This document shows, one piece after another, positions 26,905 to 37,911 of a stretch of DNA of 64,000 bases. The notes under the pieces were generated by a model that saw only the letters and a program-made list of their open reading frames with translations, did no database searches and was not told where the DNA came from. This DNA comes from Oleispira sp963851095 (GTDB taxonomy: Bacteria > Pseudomonadota > Gammaproteobacteria > Pseudomonadales > Oceanobacteraceae), in assembly GCA_963851095.1 (NCBI GenBank), contig CAWKOX010000009.1, positions 62,001-126,000 on the forward strand. The letters run 5' to 3'. A program made the position numbers and the translations under genes. Every line of letters begins with the position of its first letter. The first letter of the stretch is position 1.

Positions 26905-28197
26905 CTATGAAAAATTAAACTCAGCGATCATTTCTTTTAGATTGTTCGCGGTTGCTGTTAAAGCCGCCGCTTGCTCGCCGGTAGAGCTAGAAGAGCGTTT
27001 AGTGCTATCTGATAGCTCTTTGGCGGACTCAGTCGTTTGACTGATATTGCTGATCACTTGAGTCTGCTCTTCACTCGCAGTCGTAATTTGAGCATTCATG
27101 TTATTAACCAGCTCTAGGCGATTGAATAACGATAGGATTTTTTCATTGGCCTCTTTAAATGATTCAGAAAGAGACTGGGTTGCAGTGCTGCTCTGGGTCA
27201 TTGCATTCATAGATTGATCAGCACTCTTTTTTAGCCCTTCGATCATATGTTGAATTTCTTCCGTTGATTGCTGTGTCTTACCTGCCAAGTTACGTACTTC
27301 ATCGGCAACTACCGCAAACCCACGGCCTTGTTCGCCCGCTCTTGCGGCTTCAATCGCTGCGTTCAGTGCTAATAAGTTGGTCTGTTCAGCAATACCTTGA
27401 ATGGTTTGTAAGATGCCATAAATCCCTTCAACTTGAGTACTGAGTTCACTCACATCGTTCGCACTGGAAGACGTAACATTATTTAAGGCGATAAACTGCT
27501 TATCCAAGTCTTGAATTTGGGCACTAACCGATTGACCACTGCTGTTTACATCCGTCACTTCATCGTGCGCGGCTTGTACATTGGTAGCGATTTCAGATGA
27601 CGCAATTTCTAGTTCAGTCATCGCTGTACTGACACTGTCCATGCTTAAGAATAAATTTTCAGAGTTCTGCTGATTATGCATCGCGTTGGTATTTAGGATT
27701 TCAGCTGAGCTTTGTACGCTATTGGATATATCGCGCATTTTTTTGATGACGTTCTCTATTCGCTCCATCATTTCATTTAGTTGATGAGCAAGCGGGGCCA
27801 TATCGTTCGTGCCCTGGACTGGAATTCGAAAACTTAGTGGAGTGTCTACAGCAGACATCGTTTTAATACCAGATACCAGCTTGTAGATCCCTGTTGTGAT
27901 TTTATTCACCAAATAGAGTGCAGCTAATATTAGCAAGACTGAGATAAACAGACCGCCGGTAATAGAGGAAACAGCTTGAGCATCAAAGATTGATTGCCAT
28001 TCTTGTTGTATAAAGGCATTCATTGCCTCGGGAGAGACCTTACCCGCTTGATTTGCAATGAAGTCTTGGCTTGCCTTCGCCAAGTGATCACGCTGTGCCG
28101 TCATATCACTAATAGCAAAATATATGATCATTAATGTAGAGAGCAGAGCAGGTAAAGTCGCTGCGAGAACAAGTTTCATTTTAACAGAATGTACCAT
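26905..28197 (-). CDS. Methyl-accepting chemotaxis protein with minimal periplasmic part
   Basis: 430 residues. TM1 (about 8-28) and TM2 (about 80-100) enclose only ~50 periplasmic residues, too few for a classic sensor fold. A HAMP region (100-155) and a cytoplasmic coiled-coil follow. The hairpin tip is RAGEQGRGFAVVADEVRNLA, the CheA/CheW contact site. The C-terminus lacks the NWETF pentapeptide for CheR. It may sense membrane or cytoplasmic states. It is followed by the DGC gene on the same strand, 164 bases away. Confidence 0.92.
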   Translation of the reverse strand: MVHSVKMKLVLAATLPALLSTLMIIYFAISDMTAQRDHLAKASQDFIANQAGKVSPEAMNAFIQQEWQSIFDAQAVSSITGGLFISVLLILAALYLVNKITTGIYKLVSGIKTMSAVDTPLSFRIPVQGTNDMAPLAHQLNEMMERIENVIKKMRDISNSVQSSAEILNTNAMHNQQNSENLFLSMDSVSTAMTELEIASSEIATNVQAAHDEVTDVNSSGQSVSAQIQDLDKQFIALNNVTSSSANDVSELSTQVEGIYGILQTIQGIAEQTNLLALNAAIEAARAGEQGRGFAVVADEVRNLAGKTQQSTEEIQHMIEGLKKSADQSMNAMTQSSTATQSLSESFKEANEKILSLFNRLELVNNMNAQITTASEEQTQVISNISQTTESAKELSDSTKRSSSSTGEQAAALTATANNLKEMIAEFNFS

Positions 28198-28361
28198 TGA
28201 TAATGATGCCTTTTAATAAATCTATATCACGAGTGTAGTACAAAATTACTAGGGGACAATCTTTCACCAGCGATTTCCCTTGTATTCTCTATTATTGATA
28301 GTCATTAATAATAAACACACCCTAGTTAATCCAATGGTGACAAAAGGGAGGTGCTCTGGGG

Positions 28362-29317
28362 TTAAATAGATTCTGGTTTAAGAGCGCTATAGTTGACCTT
28401 ATTTCGCCCATTCCTCTTCGACGTATAAAGTGCGGCATCGGCCGAGGTCACCAAATTGAGACGATTAGTATCTAATATACTATGTGTAGAGTGTACTTGC
28501 GGCAGCGTTGTACTAAAGCCTATTGATACAGTAACCGTATCATATTGAGCTTCAGGTGCATGCTTGATACTTAAATTCATAACGGTTTTAAGTAAACCAT
28601 TCAATAATAGTTTGCTACCCTCAGGATCAGTATTGGGCAAAATTAATGCAAATTCTTCTCCTCCGTAACGTGCTGCGAGATCTCCAGGACGTCGAGAGCA
28701 GCTTTCAATAGCCGAAGCAATTGTTTTTATACATTCATCGCCTTCGACATGACCAAAATGATCATTGTATTTTTTAAACTCATCAATATCGATTAATGAC
28801 AACCGTTAGGGGAATATGCTCTCGGCGGCAGCGTTTTAGCTTCCAATGCTAAGTGTTCATCAAAGGTACGTCGATTTGCGAGCCCAGTCATGCTGTCTGT
28901 ATTTGCTAATTGTTCAAGTAAGATAATCGCTCTGTGATAATCAAGATGAGTTTTAACGCGAGCTGCAACGACACTCGGTTTAAGTGGTTTAACAATGTAA
29001 TCAGCAGCCCCTACATTGAAGACTTTTTCTTCAAAACCATCCTCTATGTTACTGGTAATAAATAGAATGGGAATGTGCTGCGTGGCTTCGTCATTTTTTA
29101 AAATTGAGCATACTTCTAAGCCAAGAATATCGGGTAATTCGACATCTAATAAAATTAAATCAGGCTGGCATTCGTTCACCATAATAAATGCTTGTTTGGC
29201 ATCTGAGGCAAAACGGATACGGCCTATTTTATTTAGCACTTTGTTGAGTGCGATAATAACAGAGCTGTCATCATCAACAATTAATATGTCGGGTAGATGA
29301 TTACTTTCTTTCAGCAT
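28362..29317 (-). pseudogene. Response regulator diguanylate cyclase (REC-GGDEF), one frameshift
   Basis: The receiver domain (residues 1-125) has DDDSSV, the phospho-Asp in DLILLDVELPDILG and the Lys in VKPLKP. The GGDEF domain starts DSMTGLANRRTFDEHL and breaks at about 28802. One missing T (GGTTTG for GGTTG) restores SPNGLSLIDIDEFKKYND. The active site YGGEEFAL is intact, so a repaired protein of about 318 residues would make c-di-GMP. It lies 4 bases from the hybrid kinase stop, so it is probably the output of that kinase. Error in the sequence is more likely than decay. Confidence 0.88.
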
Positions 29318-29321
29318 TAAG

Positions 29322-32300
29322 TTATGCCTTTATATAACGATTTAAAAGAGGCTCTAATATTTGAGCTGCGTCTTTATAATTTAATGTCGTCAAGCTAGTG
29401 TCGAGCTCTTGAAACAGTGCTTCACCTAAAGCTTGATGTAATGACTGCTTAGAATTTTCAATTATTTCTATTACCCCTAAATCCTGATCTGATAATAATG
29501 CTAAAATTTGTTGTAGTGTTTCAATTTTTAATTCAGGGGCTGATGAGGGTTGAGATAATTCTGAGCTCTTCATTTCTTTCCAGCTGTCTAGTATTGATGA
29601 ACTAGCCTGCTTAAGGCTGCTTAATTCTATGGAAAGATTAACAAGGGTTTGCTGTACAGGCTTACCGTCTGAGCGTAATAATTTTTCAGCATCGGCTGAA
29701 TATTCTTGTATTATTTCAGCACCAATCATTCCTGCAGAACTTCTAAGCTTATGTATTTGAGATGCCAGTTGAAGGCGAATATCTTTGTTTTCAAAACTGT
29801 CAAAGTCGTCAGCGGGAGGGTGACATAGATTCTCATGCTCGAGTAATAGACCGTCCAGTGTACTCAATAGAAGTTGTTTGTCGTTAAGCAATAGATTTTT
29901 TGCTTTGTTCATATTAAGTCCGTGAATTTCTGGCCATTGGTCAGCTTCAGCATCAGAAGACTGAATGGATTCAATCGCTAACAGTTTTTCTCGATAAGAC
30001 TCTACTAGAGTGCGTAGAACATTTATTAACTTAGAAGGATCAATCGGCTTCGTTAAAAAATCATTCATTCCAGAGTCAAGAGCACGTTTCTTTTCCTCTA
30101 ATAATGCGCCAGCAGTGAGGGCAATAATAGGCACATTTGTGAGCTTTAATTGCTGACGAATTCTGCGAGTGGTCTCAAGGCCGTCGAGACCTGGCATTTG
30201 AACATCCATCAATACCGCATCATAATTATTCGAAGAATTTTCTAATAAAGTAAGTGCCTCTTCACCACTGGATGCTGTCTGAACAATAGCACCGTTATGC
30301 TCTAAAATATGGCTAACGACAATCAAGTTTATCGAACTGTCATCGACAACCAATACTTCAACATTCGGTAACCACTTTGCTGCAACGGCTTGAGTATGAG
30401 TTGATTGCATAACACGCTTAGCATTGCCTGTTGTTGAAGTCACAATGTCATTTACCGAGTTAAAAAGCGTTGATGAATTAACCGGCTTCATTAGAAAATT
30501 ATTTACCAAATGCTTAGGGTCATGTTGAATTATAGCATCTTGATCATGAGCAGAGATCATTAAAATAGCCGGCAGATTATCGATTCCAACATGATCAGCC
30601 AATGACGCAATGGCAGTTATTCCATCCATTATAGGCATTTTCCAATCAACAATCATGGCATCTGGTGGTCGTAATTTATTTTCTAGGCGGCCTAAATAGG
30701 TTTTAACAAGTTCATCACCATTTGTAACTACCTCTGATCGCCAACCTAGGGCGCGAGTCATTTTTTGCAGTTGTAGGGCATCTGTGGGATTGTCTTCTGC
30801 AATAAGTACAAAAAGTGCCTGATTTTGGTTTTCTTGTTTTGCGACTTCTTCAACTGACTGCACTTTAAATGTGAAATCAATCCAAAACTTACTGCCCTGA
30901 TTCACGGTGCTTTCAACACCGATCTCTCCCCCCATTATTTGCACTAATTGACGCACAATTGATAGCCCCAAACCCGTCCCTCCAAAGCGGCGAGTTGTAC
31001 TGGAATCTGCTTGGGTAAAGGGGCTGAATAAGTGAGTTTGAGCTTCGTGCGAAATGCCAATCCCAGTATCTTCCACAGAAAAACGCACGTTAATGTGATC
31101 TGCTGGTAATGCGCAGCTATTAGACATCACCTCTGCAGTGATGGTTATCCTGCCAATGCTCGTAAATTTTAGGGAATTACTGAGTAAATTTCCTAAAATT
31201 TGTCGTAAACGAATACTGTCAGAAATAATCCAAGACGGTAAATTTGGATCTAGTTCAGAAGTAAATTCCAAGTTTTTGGCTTCTGCTTGAATCGAAAAGA
31301 CACCGGATATTTCTTCGATTAATTCTTTTAACTCAACCGGATTTTCTTCTATCAGCATCTCGTCGGCTTCAATTTTAGCCAAGTCTAAGACGTCGTTAAC
31401 GATGCCTAATAATGACGTTCCTGATACTTGAATCTTGGATACTAATTGATGTTGATCACTGGTTAATGGTTCTTCTGCTAACAAGTAACCAAGGCCTATA
31501 ATCGCATTTAATGGTGTTCGAATTTCATGACTGGTATTGGCTAAGAAAGCACTCTTTGCTTCAGTAGCCTGTTCCGCTTTTCGCAACGCTGTCTGCAACT
31601 TTTCTTCGGCCATGAGTCGCTCAGAAATATTGCGAACTGATGCAGATATCGACATCTTATCGTCCAACATAATCGAACTTAAACTGACCTCAATTGGAAT
31701 TTCATGACCATTAGCATCCAGTGCCAATAGTTCGATGCCTCGATCTAATGTTTTTTCCTTAACTTGAATCAAGTAATCAGCAATGCGACTTTTATAATGA
31801 TTTTTTAGGTGGTCGGGTACGAGCTTTTCGATAGAACACTGCTCTAATGCTTTTCTAGGATAGCCAAACATGGTTTCAGCTTGGGCATTGATCATTTGAA
31901 TAATGCCAGAGTCATTGACTACTAAGGTGGCATCTGGAGCAGATTCAAGTAGGCCTTTAAAGCGTGAAATCTCTTCGGCTCTTTGCGACTCAATTTGTGC
32001 TTTCATGTTATCGCGATGACGAATGATACCGCTTAACCAGATCCAGTACTGAACCATCAGGCTAATGCAGTACACAAACAATAATGCAACAATAACACCC
32101 GTTAACTTGATGGCCATTTCTTTAAAGACTATAAATTGAGACGTTGCGCTATAAATGTTAAGAATACGATCGTCTGACGTTTTACTGATAGACAGAGGGG
32201 CATGCTTAGCAAAAATATACCCTTGATGACCGCTATAAGTGATCAGATCATAAGGCTTAAAATTATTGAGCAGTGTTGCAGGCGTATACTCATCTTGCCA

Positions 32301-34126
32301 GCGGTAGGGGTGAGCATGATCAAACGAAAATGCTTTAAACTTTTCAGGATGAAGTAAAAATTCATCTAAATTATTGGTGATGTAAAGCTGATTATTTTCG
32401 ACAATATTATTGGTCGTGTGAGTTAAAACATTTTGTGCGTTGACATTAATAATAATGATACCAAATGGGCTGCCATCAGGATTAAATAATGGGGTAGAGA
32501 AACGCCAAATAGGACGATACGGCTTCTCAACTCTTTCTAGCTCACGATTTAAATTCATATCTGATATAAATACATCGCCCAAACCCACTTGAAGTGTTGT
32601 TTCAATATAAGGCTCATTTTTCTTAGATTGTAATTGCCCAGTATCAAAAGCTTTTAATTCTTCGCCATTACGCTGTACTTTCACATGCTCTTGCCACGCA
32701 GCATCAGCACGAATAAAGCGCACCTGATGGACATCGGTTTTAGAAAGCATATAAGCCTTAAAAATATTGGCGAGCCTTTCATTCAATAGACCGACAAAGG
32801 CTTTATTTTGAGCAGTGAAAGATTGATTATTGTTCGCTGTAATTAAAGAATTCATAACCGGTGTGCTGGCAAGAAATAATACATCACGACGGTATTTTGT
32901 AGCCTCATCCTCAAGCGCGGTAATCGCGAAATCTTTGGTGCTTGAAAGATTATCACTGACCTTGTGCAAAACATTCTGAGCGATCAACCAAGATGCAAAA
33001 AATAATATAAATCCGAAAAGAATCAGTGTAAAAGGCACTGATTGCTTGAATTGCGCACTTTTTAAAAAAACGATAATGCTCTGGATGCTGAATTGATGAG
33101 ACAGCGTGTCAATATCTTCTGGTACATTTTTAGCACGCAACACATTATTGATGAATAAAAGACAAAATGTGAGTATTAAGCCAAACAGTAAAATCCAACT
33201 GACATTCCAAGGTTTAATTTGATTAATCATCTTTTTTGAAGGTGACAATAAAAGTTGCCAGTTTTGGCCCAACACATAAATGTTGCGTGTTGTTTGGTAG
33301 TACTGAGTATGATCCTTTTGAGGGCGTTTAGAAAAATAGAAGGGTTCGTTATCTACGGTATTGGTTAACGTTATCTGCGCGTTGTCTATTTCAGATTCTA
33401 AGTTGGCTAAAACGTCATCGATAACTAAGGGGGCATATGACCAACCTAAGACATGACTTTTCTCTAGAGTCAATTGTGGCTAAATTCACACCAGCAGGGT
33501 AGACGGGGAGTAATACCAATGCACCTTTGCGTGCTTTTGTTGTTTGCCTGAACCAAGGTAATAGGGGCTGTTAAATAGGGTGTATCATTGCGGGCGGCTG
33601 CTAAGGCAGCCGCTCGTCTATTTGACTCAGATCCAATATCAAGCCCCAGTGCTTGTCGGTTTTTATCGAGGGGATATATATGCTGAATAACAAAGCGGTC
33701 TTTGTCATGAGGTGTTAATGTGCGGATGGTGAAATCAGGCAATCCTAGTGTTATGCGTGTTTCTTCAATAAATTCGTTTTCTTTGTCGATAGGGACTCGA
33801 CGTATATAACCAAACCCCAATGCGCCCGGAAACTCTTGCTCAAGATTCCTGTTATTACTGTATTCTTCAAACTGCTCACGATTGATCTTATCGATTCCTA
33901 CCGCTGACATGGTCCCACGTACACCGCGTAGACCGTATTCAAAGTGCTGAAAACGCTGATTGATTAGTGCTTCAGTCTTGTTGGCGATGTCATTTGTGTA
34001 TGACTTAATCTCGTATTCATTGTGGTAATTAAGGCCCCAAGTAATCGCCAGTGTTAGAATAATACCGCTAAGTAATGGCAGCCAATAACTGATTATATTT
34101 GCTTTTTTAGTGTCTTCAGCACTCAT
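29322..34126 (-). CDS. CHASE-dCache-PAS hybrid histidine kinase with two receivers and HPt, two frameshifts in CHASE
   Basis: The start codon at 34126 overlaps the preceding stop (ATGA). TM1 and the CHASE sensor occupy the first ~210 residues; frames then change near 33533 (extra A in AAAA) and near 33463 (extra A in GAAAAG). Removing both gives KGALVLLPVYPAGVNLAT then ESHVLGWSYAPLVID, a perfect CHASE. The remaining 1383-residue frame holds two more membrane segments, a periplasmic dCache-like region, a third segment, PAS (LLESAPDATLVVNDSG), HisKA (NTSHEIRTPLNAIIG), HATPase (GTGLGLSIV), two receivers (DWKMPIMDG; DVQMPGLDG) and HPt (QIHKLRSSAGMIGA). The full protein is about 1600 residues. Both neighbours are c-di-GMP response regulators. 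Confidence 0.9.
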
Positions 34127-36204
34127 ACTTGATAACTACTTTTGATATCAATTGCGGGGACGGGTTTAGATAAATAGTAGCCTTGCAGAAAGGTAACGCC
34201 CAGCTCTTTTAAACGATGGGCCTGATTGATTGTTTCAACACCTTCGGCAATAGTTTGTAATTTCATACTTTGTGCAAGCGTAATAATGGTCCGTACTAAT
34301 ATCTCATCAGGTTCATCAATATCAAGTTGAGAAACAAAGGCCTTATCAATTTTCAATACATCCACAGGTAAATCTTTTAAGTAACTTAAACAAGAAAACC
34401 CTGTACCAAAATCATCAATGGATATTGTAAAACCAAGAGACCTGAGTTGGTTAAGATCCTTTGTTATTTGATCCAAATTCTGCAGCATCAAGCTCTCGGT
34501 TATTTCAAGCTCAATCATTTTAGGGTCTAGCTTGTATTGATCAATCGCGTTCAGCAGAAAGCTAATGAAAGAAGGATCCATGAATTGAACGGGAGAAATA
34601 TTAATGCACATACGAATATCCAACCCCTTGTCACACCACTGCCTAAGTTGTGTAAAACAATATCGTATCATCTGCTCGCCAAGAGGAATGATTAAGCGAG
34701 TCTCTTCTGCAAGAGGAATGAATTCAATGGGGGGAATAAGTTCACCCTTATCATCCTCAATTCGCATAAGTGCTTCTACAGCAAAAATATCACCGCTATG
34801 AGAATCAATAATAGGTTGGTATAAGGCAATAACGCCTTGCTCAGTAATCGCCGCTTTAATTTGCTTGTAGCGCTGACGGCGGGTTATAAAGACAGACTCC
34901 ATTTCTTTAGAATAAAAGCAATAGTTCTCATCAGGTATTTCTTTTTTAGCTCTTTGTAAAGCGGCATCGGCATGAAGCAATAATGACTCGATATTGTCAG
35001 CATCATCAGGATAGATACTAAGCCCCATGCTAATTGAAAAATTATCAATGCCTGCATGTTGCTCTGTCAGTTTCATGACTGATTCTTGAATCTTCAGCGC
35101 CAAGTTTGCAAGGCTCTTTGGGTTTTCTAATTCAGGTACCAAAATCATAAACTCATCGGCATTATGACGGCTTAAAATTTCATTATTTTGCAATTGTTTT
35201 TTGACTTTTTGGGCGATGTTTTTTAGCAGAACATCGCCAAATTCAAAACCAAACTCTTCATTCATTAACTTAAAGCGGTCAACATCAAGTAAAATTAAGC
35301 CCAACTTTTTATCGGAATTTTGGCTATGGTCAAGCTGAACCGTGAGGCGCTCCATAAATAAGAAGCGGTTGGGGAGGTGTGTTAATTGATCATATTGCAG
35401 AGTATGTGACATTTTTAGGTCTAAAATGCGAGCCTTATTAATGTCAGAAAAAACAATAACGCCACCAATAACATGCCCAGAATCTGAAACTAATGGAGCA
35501 GCGCTATTTTCAATGCCAATCCATTGGTTCGTCTGTTTTCTCATTTGACAATCTATAGTCATACCCACAATACGGTTTTCTTGAATCGCGATACGGACAG
35601 GATTGACGTGTACAGAGCCCTCGCTGGCAATTCTTAACGGCATCACTGTTTCAATAAGCTGACCTTTTACATCTTTAAGTAGAACACCAATCATCAACTC
35701 AGCAGCAGGATTCAAAAAGGTAATACGGCAGTCTTTATCGGTAGTAATCACCGCATCACCAATCGCGTCGAGGGCAACCTTGGCGTGGCGAAGCACTTGC
35801 ACTACGTCACGCTCTCTTGCGCGTAAGGTTAAATGCGTTTGAATGCGCGCAGCGACTACCAACGGATGCAGTGGTTTAGATAAGAAATCAACCGCACCCG
35901 CTTTAAGGCACACTAACTGTTCTTCAACTGAATTATGTGACGTGATAATAATTACGGGGATATCGCGTGTGGACTCATGCTCATTTAGCTTGGCCAAAAC
36001 CTGAAGCCCATCGAGCCCAGGCATCTCTATATCCAGTAATATAACGTCAGGTTGAGTATTACGCGCGATTTCTAAAGCCGATAAGCCTTCCTGTGCAAAA
36101 AGCACTTGACCAATTTCTTTTAAAGCGCCGTGTAGCAAGGTAATTTGACTGATATCGTCATCAACCACCAAAACTTTATGCAGTGACTCATCACTTGAAA
36201 ACAT
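34123..36204 (-). CDS. Response regulator REC-PAS-GGDEF-EAL phosphodiesterase
   Basis: 693 residues. Receiver (1-125, phospho-Asp in DVILLDIEMPGLDG), PAS (about 140-250, KVALDAIGDAVITTD), GGDEF (about 265-425) and EAL (about 435-690). The GGDEF site is degenerate (RHNADEF), so cyclase activity is unlikely. The EAL site keeps VEALMRIED, INISPVQF and IDDFGTGFSCLSYL with LKIDKAFV, so it should degrade c-di-GMP. It is first in the operon, overlapping the hybrid kinase gene by 4 bases. Confidence 0.93.
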   Translation of the reverse strand: MFSSDESLHKVLVVDDDISQITLLHGALKEIGQVLFAQEGLSALEIARNTQPDVILLDIEMPGLDGLQVLAKLNEHESTRDIPVIIITSHNSVEEQLVCLKAGAVDFLSKPLHPLVVAARIQTHLTLRARERDVVQVLRHAKVALDAIGDAVITTDKDCRITFLNPAAELMIGVLLKDVKGQLIETVMPLRIASEGSVHVNPVRIAIQENRIVGMTIDCQMRKQTNQWIGIENSAAPLVSDSGHVIGGVIVFSDINKARILDLKMSHTLQYDQLTHLPNRFLFMERLTVQLDHSQNSDKKLGLILLDVDRFKLMNEEFGFEFGDVLLKNIAQKVKKQLQNNEILSRHNADEFMILVPELENPKSLANLALKIQESVMKLTEQHAGIDNFSISMGLSIYPDDADNIESLLLHADAALQRAKKEIPDENYCFYSKEMESVFITRRQRYKQIKAAITEQGVIALYQPIIDSHSGDIFAVEALMRIEDDKGELIPPIEFIPLAEETRLIIPLGEQMIRYCFTQLRQWCDKGLDIRMCINISPVQFMDPSFISFLLNAIDQYKLDPKMIELEITESLMLQNLDQITKDLNQLRSLGFTISIDDFGTGFSCLSYLKDLPVDVLKIDKAFVSQLDIDEPDEILVRTIITLAQSMKLQTIAEGVETINQAHRLKELGVTFLQGYYLSKPVPAIDIKSSYQV

Positions 36205-36485
36205 GCGCTCTCCAAATCCGTTTCTTCCAAGCTATGTTAGTGATGGAATAAATGAACAATCGGTTTATTTATCTCATCAGAAGTGTATCTATAAAAAATA
36301 CTTATATGAGAACCCGTCTTATATAAAATAGACAAAGATAACCAAAAATACAACTAATGCAGGCGCACCAATATGCTCGTAGCGAATAGGACTACTCAGC
36401 AATAAGCATTTACCCTTTGCCTATAAAATCAAAAGGATAGGGTGATATTTTCCAGAGTTAGAACGGCTTTTTCTTAAAATTCAGT

Positions 36486-36827
36486 GTGGGTATGATAATG
36501 CGCTTGTATCAAAATCTGAATTATCCAATACTCGAACACAGGCATCGCCAGCAGCTGATACAGAGAGTCATTAATAAATTAGCCGATTACGCCATGTGCA
36601 TTCTTGAGGAAGACACGCTAATAGCACTCGCACAAGCGGTGAAAGAAGAATTCGAAGGCGTTATTCAATACGCCGATTGGAATAACCGCGATGATATTAA
36701 ATCGACCATGAAGGTGGACTTGATCATGTTGCTAGCAAAACAGGGTTATCCGCCGGTTGATCGCGAAGAGGTGTATAAAGAAGTATTTACGCAGACGGAG
36801 AATTTTAAGAAATATCAGGTTGTTTAG
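36486..36827 (+). pseudogene. Possible C-terminal remnant of a type I restriction HsdR subunit
   Basis: 113 residues. The C-terminal half, with ADWNNRDDIKSTMKVDLIML then GYPPVDREEVYKEVFTQ and ENFKKYQ, strongly resembles the C-terminus of type I restriction R subunits. The helicase and nuclease parts are absent and no hsdM or hsdS is near. It starts MGMIMRLYQNLNYPILEHRH. It is 190 bases from a tRNA-Arg gene, a common island insertion site. It could be expressed as a small protein, but I read it as a leftover. Confidence 0.55.
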
Positions 36828-36859
36828 AGCTTTAGGTTAAAAGATGTCGCTAGCGCTTT

Positions 36860-36929
36860 GTCGCCCTGAAGGACGACCTACATAAGACATTAACAATACC
36901 CATTCGTCGGGCTAAACCCAAACCTACTT
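36860..36929 (+). repeat. Two REP-like hairpin units
   Basis: Two 24-base units share the plan of the one at 7144: a 7-base arm, a 4-base loop and a 7-base arm, then CTAC. They are GTCGCCC-TGAA-GGACGAC-CTACAT (36860-36883) and GTCGGGC-TAAA-CCCAAAC-CTACTT (36906-36929), the second decayed in its right arm. They lie between the HsdR remnant and tRNA-Arg. Confidence 0.55.
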
Positions 36930-37013
36930 CTAATGTTGGTCACGTTTTGGACACAATATGGTCACAAATGGTAGTGGGTTGGTAGTTGCTTATAAGGAAG
37001 ATACTGTGGAATA

Positions 37014-37090
37014 TGGCCCGCCCTGCAAGAATCGAACTTGCGACCTTCGGCTTCGGAGGCCGACACTCTATCCAACTGAGCTAAGGGCGG
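37014..37090 (-). tRNA. tRNA-Arg (anticodon CCG)
   Basis: 77 bases including an encoded CCA. The acceptor CCGCCCT pairs with AGGGCGG, the D-arm is TAGCTCAGTTGGATAGAG, the anticodon stem TCGGC/GCCGA holds loop CTCCGAA with anticodon CCG, and the T-arm contains GTTCGATTC. The discriminator is G. It reads the rare CGG arginine codon. A probable HsdR remnant lies beyond its 3' end. Confidence 0.96.
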
Positions 37091-37364
37091 ATCGCTCTGC
37101 GGGTTAGCTTTAAAGCCGTTGCTTGCAGAGATTTTGCAATGGTATGTGGTTCTGGCTGCTGCGTCTAGTATCCTGTTTAAAAACTCCCTATGTAGTTGTT
37201 TTTTTGAGGCTTTTAGCGGTTTGAACGGGGTTATATATCAACTTTCCGCTATAATTTCTTACAGATTGTGTGGAATAATTTTAATCCGCTGCAAAATGCC
37301 GCTATAATCTGCGCCAGAATTTTAAAATACACGGATTAACCGTGAAAGCTGAGAGGACTTTTCT

Positions 37365-37769
37365 GTGAAAATGTTACAAGCAATGATGTTATTCGTAGCC
37401 ACTTTAGTGATGGCTCAAGCAAATGCTGCTACTGATGCTCAAACGGAAAAGCTCCGTGAGCGCCTAAAGCCAGTCGCTGAAGTATGTGTTCAAGGTGATG
37501 ATTGTGGCGGCCCAGCGGTTGCTGTTTCTTCTGGCCCACGTTCTGGCGAAGAGATTTTTAACGGTACTTGTACTTCTTGCCATACTGCCGGTATTGCTGG
37601 TGCACCTAAAAAAGGCGATGTTGCTGCTTGGGATGCTCGTTTAGCGAAAGGTTTTGCTGAGACGCTAGCAGTGGCTAAGAAAGGCTTGAACGCTATGCCT
37701 GCTAAAGGCTTGTGCATGGATTGTTCTGATGATGAGCTAACGGCTGCTATCAAGTTTATGGCGAAGTAA
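37365..37769 (+). CDS. Cytochrome c5 (monohaem, periplasmic)
   Basis: 134 residues. GTG at 37365 is preferred because GAGAGG lies 8 bases before it; ATG 37371 is the alternative. A signal peptide ends AQANA before ATDAQT. Haem attachment is CTSCH, the Met ligand is in LNAMPAKG, and two further cysteines (CMDCSDDEL) are typical of c5. It carries electrons in the periplasm to oxidases or other acceptors. c5 near rep is also the Pseudomonas order. It is closed by a terminator at 37789. Confidence 0.93.
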   Translation: MKMLQAMMLFVATLVMAQANAATDAQTEKLRERLKPVAEVCVQGDDCGGPAVAVSSGPRSGEEIFNGTCTSCHTAGIAGAPKKGDVAAWDARLAKGFAETLAVAKKGLNAMPAKGLCMDCSDDELTAAIKFMAK

Positions 37770-37788
37770 TTTTTACTTCTTCATGCAT

Positions 37789-37818
37789 AAAAAAAGAGCC
37801 TTACGGCTCTTTTTTTAT
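37789..37818 (+). terminator. Rho-independent terminator of the cytochrome c5 gene
   Basis: AAAAAAGAGCC-TTAC-GGCTCTTTTTTT, a clean stem with T run, just after the stop and facing the convergent rep gene. Confidence 0.92.
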
Positions 37819-37911
37819 GTCTGACATCCATGTAATCCACCCTACGGGCTTCTTCGAAGTTCAAAATAGCTATCCTGCTATTTAGTATGTCTACAATTTA
37901 ACCTAATCGAT

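Noticed and set aside
37245..37310. Two CCGCTATAAT motifs upstream of cytochrome c5 as tandem promoters
   Set aside because: The TATAAT boxes look real but no -35 box at 16-18 bases is convincing, so no promoter is listed.
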